A stretch of DNA of 64,000 nt, from contig NZ_CP011132.1 of NCBI RefSeq assembly GCF_000981805.1, positions 1,984,001-2,048,000 of the forward strand, given 5' to 3'. This DNA is from Citrobacter amalonaticus Y19. Its GTDB lineage: Bacteria > Pseudomonadota > Gammaproteobacteria > Enterobacterales > Enterobacteriaceae. How positions within the stretch are numbered: position 1 is the first letter of the stretch; each line of letters begins with the position of its first letter. This document shows, piece after piece, positions 42,592-51,625 of the stretch. The position numbers were made by a program, and so were the translations under genes. The notes under the pieces were generated by a model. That model saw only the letters and a program-made list of their open reading frames with translations. It ran no database searches and was not told the origin of the DNA.

Positions 42592-44193
42592 TCAGGATAC
42601 AACGGGCACAGCCTGCGGCGGTGCCGATTCTTGGTGTGTTACAACGTGTTCTTCCAGTTTGAATACCGCCACACGGGCTGACAGCGTGTCGGCCTGATGC
42701 GCGAGTTGGTCGGTCGCGGCGGCGGCTTCTTCCACCAGTGCGGCGTTCTGTTGCGTCACCTGGTCCATCTGCGTGACCGCCTGCGCCACCTGCTCAATCC
42801 CTCTGCGCTGTTCGTCTGACGCCGAGGCAATCTCGCCCATGATGTCGTTGACCCGCGTCACCGAGCTCACGATTTCCGTCATGGTGTGTGCCGCGGTGTT
42901 AACGAGCTGCGATCCCTGGTGGACGCGATTCACCGACTCTTCAATCAATCCTTTAATCTCTTTCGCCGCCTGTGCGCTGCGGCTCGCCAGGTTACGGACT
43001 TCTCCGGCAACCACCGCAAAGCCACGCCCCTGTTCGCCGGCCCGCGCCGCTTCAACCGCCGCGTTCAGCGCCAGAATATTGGTCTGGAAGGCAATGCCGT
43101 CGATCACCCCGATGATGTCGCCAATCTTTTGCGAACTGGCAGCAATCGCCTGCATCGTACTGGCGACCTTCGTGGCCTGATCGCCACCGGTTTTCGCGGT
43201 GTCAGCCGCGCTTTTTGCGAGCCCGGAAGCCTGGCGCGCGTTGTCGGCGTTCTGACCGACAGTAGCGGTCAACTGCTCCATGCTGGCCGCCGTCTGCGCC
43301 AGCGACGCCGCCTGCTGCTCGGTGCGAGAGGAGAGATCGTTATTGCCCATCGCAATTTCGGAAATCCCGGTGTGCATCGCCAGACTGCCCTGACGCACGT
43401 CGCTAACGGTTTCCCGCAGCGCCTGCTGCATCGCCTTAAGGCTGGCGAAGATTGCCGAAATCTCATTACGCCCGTAGACCGCAATCGGACGCGCCAGGTT
43501 ACCCTCGGCAATGCTGTCAAAATGACTGCCAATAATCGCCAGCGGCTGGACGATCATTTTGCGTGACCAGAGCAGCGCGCCGGTGGTTAACAGCGCGGCA
43601 ATAATCACCATGCTGATAAAGATCGCCGCCGACATGTGATAGTTGTTTTTGCTCTGTTGCCCCGCCACCACCAGCACATGATTAATGTTCTGCTGCCAGG
43701 CGTTAAAATTAACGTCAAAGGCGTCCTGCGAAGCCTGTACCGGCGCGGTCAGAAAATCTGACAGCTGGTTGTTCTCAAGCCAGGTGGCCTGATGCTCCAG
43801 ATCGCTGTGCCACTGGGTGAAGCTTTTTTCCGTTGCGTCCTGCAAGGCTTTTCCCTGCGGGGTATTCACCTCTATCGCCCTGAAGCTGTTAAACAGCGTG
43901 CCGGATTGCGCCAGGCTGTCGCGCGCGATGACCATCAGACTTTTGATGTCATCGGGCGGATAGCTCAGCGCCGTTAACGTTCCGGCCTTGTTCAGGGCGG
44001 TACTCGCCTGTAATAAAACGGCGCGCGTTTGCGCCAGCGCCGCGCGTTGCTGATTACTCTGCTCGACCTGATTCAGGCTCTGAAAACCGTCCCGAAATGC
44101 CCAGAAAGACAAGCCATTACTGCCAATCTGCAATACACCGCAGAGGATCAAAATCAAAAACAGCGTGGTCGAGATTCGAATACGATTAAACAT
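42592..44193 (-). CDS. tap: Methyl-accepting chemotaxis protein Tap (dipeptide receptor)
   Basis: Low-abundance receptor that senses dipeptides via the periplasmic dipeptide-binding protein. From ATG 44193 (MFNRIRIS) it is 533 residues like E. coli Tap. Layout: TM1 (about 7-30), a four-helix periplasmic domain, TM2 (about 190-212), a HAMP domain and a long cytoplasmic coiled coil with the MCP tip block IDGIAFQTNILALNAAVEAA. As in E. coli Tap the C-terminal NWETF pentapeptide is absent, so methylation depends on neighbours such as Tar. Confidence 0.95.
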   Translation of the reverse strand: MFNRIRISTTLFLILILCGVLQIGSNGLSFWAFRDGFQSLNQVEQSNQQRAALAQTRAVLLQASTALNKAGTLTALSYPPDDIKSLMVIARDSLAQSGTLFNSFRAIEVNTPQGKALQDATEKSFTQWHSDLEHQATWLENNQLSDFLTAPVQASQDAFDVNFNAWQQNINHVLVVAGQQSKNNYHMSAAIFISMVIIAALLTTGALLWSRKMIVQPLAIIGSHFDSIAEGNLARPIAVYGRNEISAIFASLKAMQQALRETVSDVRQGSLAMHTGISEIAMGNNDLSSRTEQQAASLAQTAASMEQLTATVGQNADNARQASGLAKSAADTAKTGGDQATKVASTMQAIAASSQKIGDIIGVIDGIAFQTNILALNAAVEAARAGEQGRGFAVVAGEVRNLASRSAQAAKEIKGLIEESVNRVHQGSQLVNTAAHTMTEIVSSVTRVNDIMGEIASASDEQRRGIEQVAQAVTQMDQVTQQNAALVEEAAAATDQLAHQADTLSARVAVFKLEEHVVTHQESAPPQAVPVVS

Positions 44194-44237
44194 CAACGCT
44201 CCCATCAGGCGGCAACGGCCGCAGTGTTAAAGTTCGG

Positions 44238-45899
44238 TCAAAATGTTTCCCAGTTAGTATCGTGCTCCATGCTTAACGAGGGCTTCTGCGCCGTGCGAGA
44301 CGCGTCTGCAGAAGTCCGTTCTTCTTTGGTTTTTACCGCAAAGGGACGCGCGGCAAGACGAAATGCAGACACCGCCATCGTCAGACGGCTGGCCTGTTCT
44401 TCCAGCGCAGCGGCAGCGGCGGCAGATTCCTGCACCAGCGAGGCGTTTTGCTGCGTTACGCGGTCCATTTCAGAAACCGCCAGCGCCACCTGATCGATGC
44501 CACGACTTTGTTCATCAGAGGCCGAGGCAATTTCGCCCATAATGTCGGTCACGCGGGTCACTGCATTGACGATATCGTTCATGGTGTCGCCCGCGCTCTC
44601 GACCAGTACGGAGCCGGTATCCACGCGCGAGACAGAATCTTCAATCAGCGCTTTGATCTCTTTTGCCGCCTGCGCACTGCGACTGGCCAGGTTACGGACT
44701 TCGCCCGCTACCACCGCAAAGCCACGCCCCTGCTCGCCCGCCCGCGCGGCTTCCACCGCCGCGTTCAGCGCCAGGATGTTGGTCTGGAAAGCAATACCGT
44801 CGATGACGCTGATAATGTCGGCAATCTTCTTCGAGCTGCCGGCGATTTCGTGCATCGTCTTGACGACGTTATCCACGACTTTACCGCCGTGCTGCGCGGT
44901 TTCCGACGCGCTCTGCGCCAGTTGCGACGCCTGACGGGCATTGTCGGCGTTCTGTTTCACCGTCGCGGTCAACTCTTCCATGCTGGCTGCCGTCTCTTCC
45001 AGCGCCGACGCCTGTTGTTCGGTTCGCGACGAGAGATCGGTGTTACCGGTGGCGATTTCCGTCGTGCCGGAGTAAATAGCATCCGATCCTTCACGCACCT
45101 GGGTCACCGTCTCCACCAGCGAGCGCTGCATGTGATCGACGCTGCCAGCCAGTTCGCCAATCTCATTACGTCCGGCGACGGTCAGGGTGTTGGTCAGATT
45201 GCCGCCAGCGATTTCACGAATATGCGCGATGACCCTGGCAAGCGGGTTGAGCAGGGTATGACGAATGCCGTACCACACCACCACCAGGATCAGCACCAGC
45301 ACCACCGCCAGGATGGCGAGTTGCCACTGCGCAAACTGGTAATCGCGTGCGCTTTCATCAAACGCCTGGCGATAGAGTTTTTCGCTGACGCTGGCGTACT
45401 TGCTCTTCGCGTCGCCAAGGCCGTTTTGCATCCCCTGCGTGGGCTGTGCGAAAAAGGCATCCATGTTGCCGTTTTCCAGGAACTGCACCAGTTCGGTTAA
45501 GCCAGCAAAATATTTCTGGTATTTTTCGTCCACATTACTGCTGACCTCCGCCATCTCCGGCAGAGGATCGATAGATTTAAACCTGGCGTAATGTTCTGCC
45601 GCCTGGGCAAGCGACGCTTTCGCGCCCTTCAGCAAGTCAGTTTTTGCGCTGCTCTGCTGGTTGTTCGCGTCCATCATCATGCGCGCAGAGGAACGGCTGA
45701 GGTTGATACGTGTTTGCAGCATCAGATCCCATGTCGAGGTCAGTTCACTTTGCTGTTGGCGTAGATCGTTGGAAATAACAAAACTTTTTTGATTCTGCTG
45801 TAAAGACGAAAACAGCAAACCACCAGATACAAGCTGTAGCAGTGCGAAAACCCCCAGCACCATCATCAGCATTGTGACAACGCGGATACGGTTAAACAT
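44238..45899 (-). CDS. tar: Methyl-accepting chemotaxis protein Tar (aspartate receptor)
   Basis: High-abundance receptor for aspartate; maltose sensing depends on details of the periplasmic domain. The 553 residues end in the CheR/CheB docking pentapeptide NWETF. The aspartate-binding arginines R64, R69 and R73 are in place (LQTRINLSRSSARMM). TM1, TM2, HAMP, methylation helices and the signalling tip are as in E. coli. A sigma-28 promoter lies 32-58 bases upstream. It is the first gene of the meche operon. Confidence 0.97.
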   Translation of the reverse strand: MFNRIRVVTMLMMVLGVFALLQLVSGGLLFSSLQQNQKSFVISNDLRQQQSELTSTWDLMLQTRINLSRSSARMMMDANNQQSSAKTDLLKGAKASLAQAAEHYARFKSIDPLPEMAEVSSNVDEKYQKYFAGLTELVQFLENGNMDAFFAQPTQGMQNGLGDAKSKYASVSEKLYRQAFDESARDYQFAQWQLAILAVVLVLILVVVWYGIRHTLLNPLARVIAHIREIAGGNLTNTLTVAGRNEIGELAGSVDHMQRSLVETVTQVREGSDAIYSGTTEIATGNTDLSSRTEQQASALEETAASMEELTATVKQNADNARQASQLAQSASETAQHGGKVVDNVVKTMHEIAGSSKKIADIISVIDGIAFQTNILALNAAVEAARAGEQGRGFAVVAGEVRNLASRSAQAAKEIKALIEDSVSRVDTGSVLVESAGDTMNDIVNAVTRVTDIMGEIASASDEQSRGIDQVALAVSEMDRVTQQNASLVQESAAAAAALEEQASRLTMAVSAFRLAARPFAVKTKEERTSADASRTAQKPSLSMEHDTNWETF

Positions 45900-45930
45900 A
45901 AGGCACCTTCCTGAAAACGAGTTATCAACG

Positions 45931-45957
45931 TTATCGGCACCCTTGATAAGAACTTTA
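45931..45957 (-). promoter_or_regulatory. Sigma-28 (FliA) promoter of tar
   Basis: On the minus strand TAAA (45957-45954), 15 bases, then GCCGATAA (45938-45931) is an excellent FliA promoter. It starts the tar-tap-cheRBYZ operon. It lies only 23 bases from the stop of the pilus gene upstream. Confidence 0.92.
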
Positions 45958-45980
45958 CGTTTGCGAAAGGGAAATCCAGC

Positions 45981-46943
45981 TCAGAAGGCGATATCCACCA
46001 CCACCGTGTCGGTGTACGTCCCGGCGGGAGGTGTGGACTGGTTGGGCAACACGCTGGCGGTGTAGTTGTAGGTTCGTAGCAGACCATCGCTACTGGTGGA
46101 GGATGAGGCGCTGCTGGCCCAGCGCTCCGTGCCGACGCTCCCCCAGCGGTTGGTGGTACTCGCTTTGTAAATTTCGTAGCTCAGGCGATTGTTGCCGCTC
46201 GCCATATTGCGCACATTGCCGTTGGCGTAACTGCCGTTATTAATCCCTACCGTGTAGGTGCTGCCCTTGGTGCAGGTAATAGAAACCGCCTGCGAAATGG
46301 CGGGAAAGTTTTTAACCAGCGGCGCACTGCCGAAATTGACGTTCGGCGCGTTGATGGTGATGCAGTCATTAGTCACCGTCAGGTTAAGCTGCATGGTGGT
46401 CGCGACCGTATTAGTTTGCGTGGTGACGCACAGCCCCAGCGCGCCCACCTGACAGATGTTGTAATAAACGTTGAAATTGAGCGTCACCTGATACGGCCCG
46501 GCACTGACGTTCTGTCCGGTGCTGGTGCGAAAGAAAAGCGGTAACGTAAAGCGCGTGGAACCTAACAGCGCTAACAGCGTACTGCCACTCCAGGTGTAGC
46601 TGCCGCCGATGGCGATTTCGCTGTTGCTGGCGCAGCCAGACTGACCGCACAGTCGCACCGGCACCGCGTCCGTCACTGTCAAATTATCCGTGCGCTTGAG
46701 ACTGGCTCGAGTGCCTGTTGACACCGTCGCCCCGGTATAGGTCAGCGTCACCGTATCGTTATTCAGTAGCCCCAGCACCACGTCGCATTGCACCAGCAGA
46801 TTGGCGCTGGTCGCCTGTTCCGTACTGTTGACGGTAAACGAAGAGACGCTGCCAAATGCCCCCGTCGTGGTGTTTACGGTACAGGCCGCCCACGCTCCTG
46901 GCGCTGCCATCAGCAGTAACAACAACAGCGCGCGCACGATCAT
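45981..46943 (-). CDS. Spore-coat-U-domain tip protein of archaic pilus (CsuE-like)
   Basis: A 320-residue secreted protein: signal peptide MIVRALLLLLLMAAPGAWA, then two spore coat U (SCPU) domains. The second ends with NVRNMASGNNRLSYEIYK and GTYTDTVVVDIAF, the typical SCPU C-terminus. Two-domain SCPU proteins sit at the tip of Csu-type archaic chaperone-usher pili as adhesins. Its ATG overlaps the usher stop (ATGA). It is the last gene of the operon and ends 81 bases before the tar start. Confidence 0.88.
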   Translation of the reverse strand: MIVRALLLLLLMAAPGAWAACTVNTTTGAFGSVSSFTVNSTEQATSANLLVQCDVVLGLLNNDTVTLTYTGATVSTGTRASLKRTDNLTVTDAVPVRLCGQSGCASNSEIAIGGSYTWSGSTLLALLGSTRFTLPLFFRTSTGQNVSAGPYQVTLNFNVYYNICQVGALGLCVTTQTNTVATTMQLNLTVTNDCITINAPNVNFGSAPLVKNFPAISQAVSITCTKGSTYTVGINNGSYANGNVRNMASGNNRLSYEIYKASTTNRWGSVGTERWASSASSSTSSDGLLRTYNYTASVLPNQSTPPAGTYTDTVVVDIAF

Positions 46944-49330
46944 CCGGCCCTCTGACGGCAGACCAGCGGCCCGTAGGTCTGGAGCTTATGTTCAGGATTG
47001 GCCGTCAGCGTAAAGTGGGTTTCGCAGCGCTTTCCCTCTGGCGTGACAACCCGCAGTGGATTCACCTCGTCGAGATTCTCCAGCCAGACGATCCCATCGT
47101 AGCCAACCACGGCAGGTGATTTATGATCGCGCATGACCTGGCTTGCCACCGGCAGCGCATGTCCGTTTTCATCATGCAAAATGACGCTTGCTACCCGCTC
47201 CTGCTCCATCGGGAAATCGACCAGGAATCCACTCTGACGACGCAGCGCCACTTTACGTTCGGTCTCCTTCAGGCGGGTATCGGCAGGCAGATTGAGCGTG
47301 TTAATGCTGTAACTCGCCGGGTAGTAGGCGGAGACGCCGCTTATCAGTAAATAGCCCCGATCGTTGGTGTGACCAACCGGCTGATTTTCGTAGTTGACCG
47401 GGACATCAGGATGCCCGTCGGTGCTGACCAGCACAAAGGCATCGTTGATTTTATTAGCGGCAAACAGTTGGTTTTCCATGAGGACCAGCGATCCCATCGC
47501 CTCGCCCCACCAGGTCATGGCGTCGCTTTCGCCGTAGGCTCCGCCCTGTAATTCGATATTTCGATTACGCCAGCCCAGCGTCGCCTGCTGATAATCCCGC
47601 GCCTGAGACTGGCGCGCCCATGCCAGATTCCAGCTAAACCCGCCGTCAGTCGGCATTGAGTGATTGTAATTGATACGCTGGGTCTGACCGGCATCCGGCG
47701 TTTTCTCCATCGACACCGCCGCGCTGTCCCGCTCGCCCAGCGGGATCTGCACCGACATCGCCAGCGTCCAGTCGCCCTGTTGATTGTCGCGACTGGCAGA
47801 CAGATAAAGACTGCTGCTTCCCCACAGATTCCGGCTCCAGGAGAGATTCAGCAGTTCTGTTTTTTGCGAGTCAAAACTGCGGATCCCAATCCACGCCGCG
47901 CCTATATTGCCAAACGCCCCCATGTTGAACGTCAGCGAGTACTGATCGCTGCGCTGGCTTAGCGAGGCCAGCGGCTGATTGTCGTTATCCACCAGCGGGG
48001 ACTGATCGTACAGCGCCAGATTGCCAAAACCGCGCTCACGGCGGGAGTGCTGGGTGGCCACGCTAAATTCGGCGGTACTGTACTGATAACCCCAGTTAAT
48101 CTGATTGCCGCTTTTACCGCGCATCCGGCTTTCCGTCCAGGCACCATTGACCACGCCAAGTCGCCCCAGCTTGACCAGCGATCCCACGCCGCCCAGCGCC
48201 AGTTCTTCCGCTCCCTCGTCGTGGCTTTCAAGCGTCAGATAATCGTTCACCCCGTAACGGTAGCTTGCGCTACCGACCGTCGGACCGTAGTCAAAATTGT
48301 CGACGCCGTAATTGCGGCGCAGGCTGCCCAGGGTAACCGCGCCGTCGCTGACGCCTGTTTTGAGCAGATTACTGGCGACATAAAACGGTAACGTCGTGCT
48401 CACCTGACGGCCCAGGGCGTCGCGGGTCACCAGCACCGCATCACCGGCACCATTAATGTAGGGCAGATTGGTGAGGGTAAACGGCCCCGGCTGAAGCTCT
48501 GTTGAACCGGCCCGGTAACCGTTGATGAACAGATCCACCGCCGTGGGCACCGCCGCTTCACCGGAGAATTCCGGCAAAGGCCAGGTCACCAGATCCGGGC
48601 GCAACGAGAAGTCGCGCCCCCACGACACGCCGCCTACCCGCACGCTGTTACTCCAGCTCAGGGCGTCGCTTATCACATCGCCCACCCGCCATTGCGTGGC
48701 ATCTGCCTCATGGGTTGCGGTGAACACGGTATCGTAGCGCACGTATCCGTCCTGCTGATTGTCATCCCCGGTGAGATTTTGCCGCACGTAGCCCGTTGAT
48801 GAGAGCGACCCCACATCGTTAAAAACGCGCAACTCGTGCCAGATGGAGGCCTGGCTGTCGCCGTTTTGCGAGTGACTGCTGTAGAAGTCGTAATTGAGCA
48901 GCGCCCCGCGGCCGTTGCGCGCCTCGTTTACTGTGGCTTCGCCGCCAAATGACGTGGCGCGTTCGGGTAGCCAGTCCTGCGGTACGCTCAGCAGCAGGCG
49001 CTGCCCGCTGCTGTCATACTGCGTGGTGACCTGTGGTAAGCGCGAGACATTCACCTCGCCCTGCGGAAGGTTTTCGCCAGGAAGCCCGGCCTGCTGGAGA
49101 TCATCGCGGCTGACGTAGAACTCCCCCGCCCGCTGTATCACCGGCACCACGCGCTGCGTGTCGTAATGGTTTACGATCAGCGCCAGATGAAAAACCGCTT
49201 GTTGATCGATGGCGCGGGCATCGGGTGGCGGCGGGAGCGCATCATCCCCCGACTCCGCGCGACAGATCCCGCTGGTGATAAGAAAGGTCGTCATCAGTAA
49301 GCCGCTTAGTGGGCGGGACCAGACAACCAT
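46940..49330 (-). CDS. Archaic chaperone-usher pilus usher (CsuD-like)
   Basis: A 796-residue outer-membrane usher with a signal peptide (cleavage near ICRAES), an N-terminal domain (VFHLALIVNHYDTQRVVPVIQRAGEFYVSRDDL region), a beta-barrel containing a plug (LFINGYRAGSTELQPGPFTLTNLPYING region) and a short C-terminal domain. It is shorter than FimD ushers and clearly different from the usher at 35.9-38.4 kb, as expected for the archaic (sigma) family. It overlaps the chaperone gene by 25 bases. Confidence 0.92.
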   Translation of the reverse strand: MVVWSRPLSGLLMTTFLITSGICRAESGDDALPPPPDARAIDQQAVFHLALIVNHYDTQRVVPVIQRAGEFYVSRDDLQQAGLPGENLPQGEVNVSRLPQVTTQYDSSGQRLLLSVPQDWLPERATSFGGEATVNEARNGRGALLNYDFYSSHSQNGDSQASIWHELRVFNDVGSLSSTGYVRQNLTGDDNQQDGYVRYDTVFTATHEADATQWRVGDVISDALSWSNSVRVGGVSWGRDFSLRPDLVTWPLPEFSGEAAVPTAVDLFINGYRAGSTELQPGPFTLTNLPYINGAGDAVLVTRDALGRQVSTTLPFYVASNLLKTGVSDGAVTLGSLRRNYGVDNFDYGPTVGSASYRYGVNDYLTLESHDEGAEELALGGVGSLVKLGRLGVVNGAWTESRMRGKSGNQINWGYQYSTAEFSVATQHSRRERGFGNLALYDQSPLVDNDNQPLASLSQRSDQYSLTFNMGAFGNIGAAWIGIRSFDSQKTELLNLSWSRNLWGSSSLYLSASRDNQQGDWTLAMSVQIPLGERDSAAVSMEKTPDAGQTQRINYNHSMPTDGGFSWNLAWARQSQARDYQQATLGWRNRNIELQGGAYGESDAMTWWGEAMGSLVLMENQLFAANKINDAFVLVSTDGHPDVPVNYENQPVGHTNDRGYLLISGVSAYYPASYSINTLNLPADTRLKETERKVALRRQSGFLVDFPMEQERVASVILHDENGHALPVASQVMRDHKSPAVVGYDGIVWLENLDEVNPLRVVTPEGKRCETHFTLTANPEHKLQTYGPLVCRQRAG

Positions 49331-50061
49331 TTGCCACCCTGTGCGTTGATTGCAGCACTTACGTTGTCCGGATGGCTGGCCCCGGCGGGAAGCGGCCAGC
49401 GGCGCGTGCTGCCTGGCAGGACATAGCCCAGTAGGCCTTGTGCCATCGTGTGCTGCGCGCCGCCCTGACGCAACATCACTTTGCTTAACCGGACGTGCAC
49501 ATTGTTGTCATTACGCACTTCCAGTTGCGGCTGTCCGTCGGCGCGCACCACCCGCCAGCGCAATTTCGCGGTATCTACCCGTGCATGGTGTTCCCCCTGC
49601 GCCCAGGTCTGAATTCCCTGGCCGTAGACAAACAGCGGCAGCGAATAGCGCATTTGCACCTTCAGCCCCATTTGTGGTTTATCGCCGCTGTCGGGTTGCG
49701 GGATCTCATCAACGATAATACGGTAAGCCTGCTCAACGCCGGTGGGAACGGCTGACTGTTTAATCAGTCGAATCAGCTGTTTACTGCCCTTTTCGATACG
49801 GACAATCGGCGGGCTGGCGACCACATCCTGCTGTGGCTGGTAGCGTTCAAAACCCTCATCCTGCCGCCAGCGAACAATTCGCACCTGCATCGTCGTTGGG
49901 GCATCGCCCTGATTCTGGATCCACAATTCGGTGGCGTTGGTATCCGCTGCCAGCCAGGGATCGATCGGCCACAGCAGGATAGTTGCGGCACTGTTTGCTC
50001 CGGCTGAAACCAGCGCTGCCGTGAGGCCAAACAGCAGTCCCAAAGACGCTCGCATGTGCAT
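49306..50061 (-). CDS. Archaic pilus periplasmic chaperone (CsuC-like)
   Basis: A 251-residue chaperone: signal peptide MHMRASLGLLFGLTAALVSAGANS, then the PapD-like fold with LLWPIDPWLAADTNATELWI at the N-terminal strand and the hydrophobic G1/F1 region YRIIVDEIP and MRYSLPLFVYG. The insertions and the ATELWIQN motif are characteristic of archaic chaperones that serve SCPU subunits. A GGGAGAAG site precedes ATG 50061. Confidence 0.9.
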   Translation of the reverse strand: MHMRASLGLLFGLTAALVSAGANSAATILLWPIDPWLAADTNATELWIQNQGDAPTTMQVRIVRWRQDEGFERYQPQQDVVASPPIVRIEKGSKQLIRLIKQSAVPTGVEQAYRIIVDEIPQPDSGDKPQMGLKVQMRYSLPLFVYGQGIQTWAQGEHHARVDTAKLRWRVVRADGQPQLEVRNDNNVHVRLSKVMLRQGGAQHTMAQGLLGYVLPGSTRRWPLPAGASHPDNVSAAINAQGGKWLSGPAH

Positions 50062-50077
50062 ATCACTTCTCCCTTCG

Positions 50078-50620
50078 CTACCATGACAGAGTCACCGTAA
50101 GCTGATCTGAATAGTTACCTGCGGGGCTAAACCCCGTCAGCGTTGCCGCACCAAACAGCGGTAACGCGATATTATTGCTGTCGGTGTAGACGACGGAGAC
50201 CGGCTGATTCACGCCAATTTCACTGTTCGCCGCCAGCGATGACGAACTGTAGAGTCGATAGGCCACCCGCTCCGTTCCCCCTGAGCGTTGCATATTGCGC
50301 ACCGAGGTATAGTTGCGCCCGCTGTCAATCGTCATGCTCAGCGCCACGCCCGGCGTGCAGGCCAGCGCCAGAGCGGCATTGGGGACAAATTGCGCGCTCA
50401 CCTGTCGGTTTTCTACGCCGCTATAGGTGCCGAAGTTCAGGGTTCCCAGCGCCGCGCCGCTGCCGGTGGTCACCGAGCAGCCCGGCGTGATGGTGGCGTT
50501 CAGTTGAAAGGACTGCGTAGTGACGGCCATGACCGGCACCGCAGCCAGACCGAACATCGCCAGAAAAAGGCGTAGCCGTCCCCCGCCTCCGCACGGGAAG
50601 CTCACTGTGAGGATCCTCAT
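50078..50620 (-). CDS. Spore-coat-U-domain minor pilus subunit (CsuA/B-like)
   Basis: A 180-residue subunit with a signal peptide (FLAMFGLAAVPVMA) and a single SCPU domain: QLNATITPGCSV at the start, ALGTLNFGTYSG, then NMQRSGGTERVAYRLYSSSS and a C-terminal GNYSDQLTVTLSW strand. I start at ATG 50620; the open frame extends back to 50887 but overlaps the preceding subunit gene. It follows that gene by 13 bases. Confidence 0.88.
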   Translation of the reverse strand: MRILTVSFPCGGGGRLRLFLAMFGLAAVPVMAVTTQSFQLNATITPGCSVTTGSGAALGTLNFGTYSGVENRQVSAQFVPNAALALACTPGVALSMTIDSGRNYTSVRNMQRSGGTERVAYRLYSSSSLAANSEIGVNQPVSVVYTDSNNIALPLFGAATLTGFSPAGNYSDQLTVTLSW

Positions 50621-50633
50621 TACATGGGACGGA

Positions 50634-51203
50634 TCAGTAGATGACGCTGACGTTAATCGTATCGGTGTAGGTACCCGGCACCACGGTGACGCTATTTCCG
50701 CCGCCCTGGATCCGGCCATACAATGTGTAGTTGTCGACCCCGGCCGTCGTTGAGGCTTTCGGTATTGGGGTGTTATTGCTGACAACGTTGTTAAAGCCGC
50801 TGTCGCTATAGAGGCTGTAGGCCACGCCCTGGGTGGTATTGGCGGCATTGACGAGGTAACGGGCTGGCGTTCCCGGCGTGCCAACAACCGTGCCGGGCGC
50901 TGACGAGTTGGTATTACCGGTGATTTGCACGGTGTAGTCCGTGGTGGTGCACTGAATACCGAAACTGTTTCCGCCCGCGGCCCCCGTCAACTGTGTGGTG
51001 AGTTCCGAAAACGTGGCAGGATGGGTGCCGAAATCCAGCGTACCAAAGTTAATGCCGTTCTGGCTGGGAGAACCATTGATCAGGCAACCGTTGGTTAAGG
51101 TCAACGTCGCCCCGACCGTCCCGCTGCTGGTCACCGCTATTGCCGAAGGCAGTGGCAGAAGGAAAATGCCAGCCATACCCAGGAACCGGGATAATCTGTT
51201 CAT
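50634..51203 (-). CDS. Spore-coat-U-domain major pilus subunit (CsuA/B-like)
   Basis: A 189-residue subunit starting at ATG 51203, four bases after GGAGGTG. Signal peptide MNRLSRFLGMAGIFLLPLPSAIA; the mature SCPU domain has TLTNGCLINGS, INFGTLDFGTHPATF, a Gly/Ser/Thr-rich middle, QGVAYSLYSDS and the terminal PGTYTDTINVSVIY. As the first gene of the operon with the strongest ribosome site it is the likely rod subunit. Confidence 0.88.
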   Translation of the reverse strand: MNRLSRFLGMAGIFLLPLPSAIAVTSSGTVGATLTLTNGCLINGSPSQNGINFGTLDFGTHPATFSELTTQLTGAAGGNSFGIQCTTTDYTVQITGNTNSSAPGTVVGTPGTPARYLVNAANTTQGVAYSLYSDSGFNNVVSNNTPIPKASTTAGVDNYTLYGRIQGGGNSVTVVPGTYTDTINVSVIY

Positions 51204-51625
51204 CAAACACCTCCGAAAAATCGCCACGTTTAACGAAAGTCACGACTCGCATGGCGAGAAAGGTCACGCAGACCGGTAAAACAAACTGATAATCAGAAAT
51301 TTAGTTTACGGATGAGAAAACAACCACTGCCGTCAGGTTTCATCCTACGAACGGGTGATTGACGGATAAAGCGCTTACATATCAATTCATTAACATTATT
51401 TGCATTCTGTTTTCCTCGCTATTTGAGAGGATATATTCCTTCTTATGCGATCCAGTTCACAAAATCGCCCTGATTAGAACATAACAAAATGAGTAAATAT
51501 TAAAAAATAGTTGTAACCCCCGGTGAATTACGCCAGGTTAACCAGGTAATGATTCAGCGTCGTTAAATACATAAAACATATGTGTCGCTGATAAAAATGG
51601 TTAAATTCAGCCCGAGGGATTTTTA
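51204..51625. other. Divergent promoter region between archaic pilus and symporter genes
   Basis: About 420 bases, AT-rich from about 51290 on, holding the promoters of the pilus operon (minus strand) and the symporter (plus strand). I see no convincing sigma-28 or CRP site, no terminator and no further gene. Confidence 0.55.

Noticed and set aside
42592..44193. Loss of NWETF from Tap as a truncation
   Set aside because: E. coli Tap also lacks the pentapeptide and the length of 533 residues is normal.
44448..45500. 350-codon open frame antisense to tar
   Set aside because: Shadow of the conserved MCP gene with no independent support.
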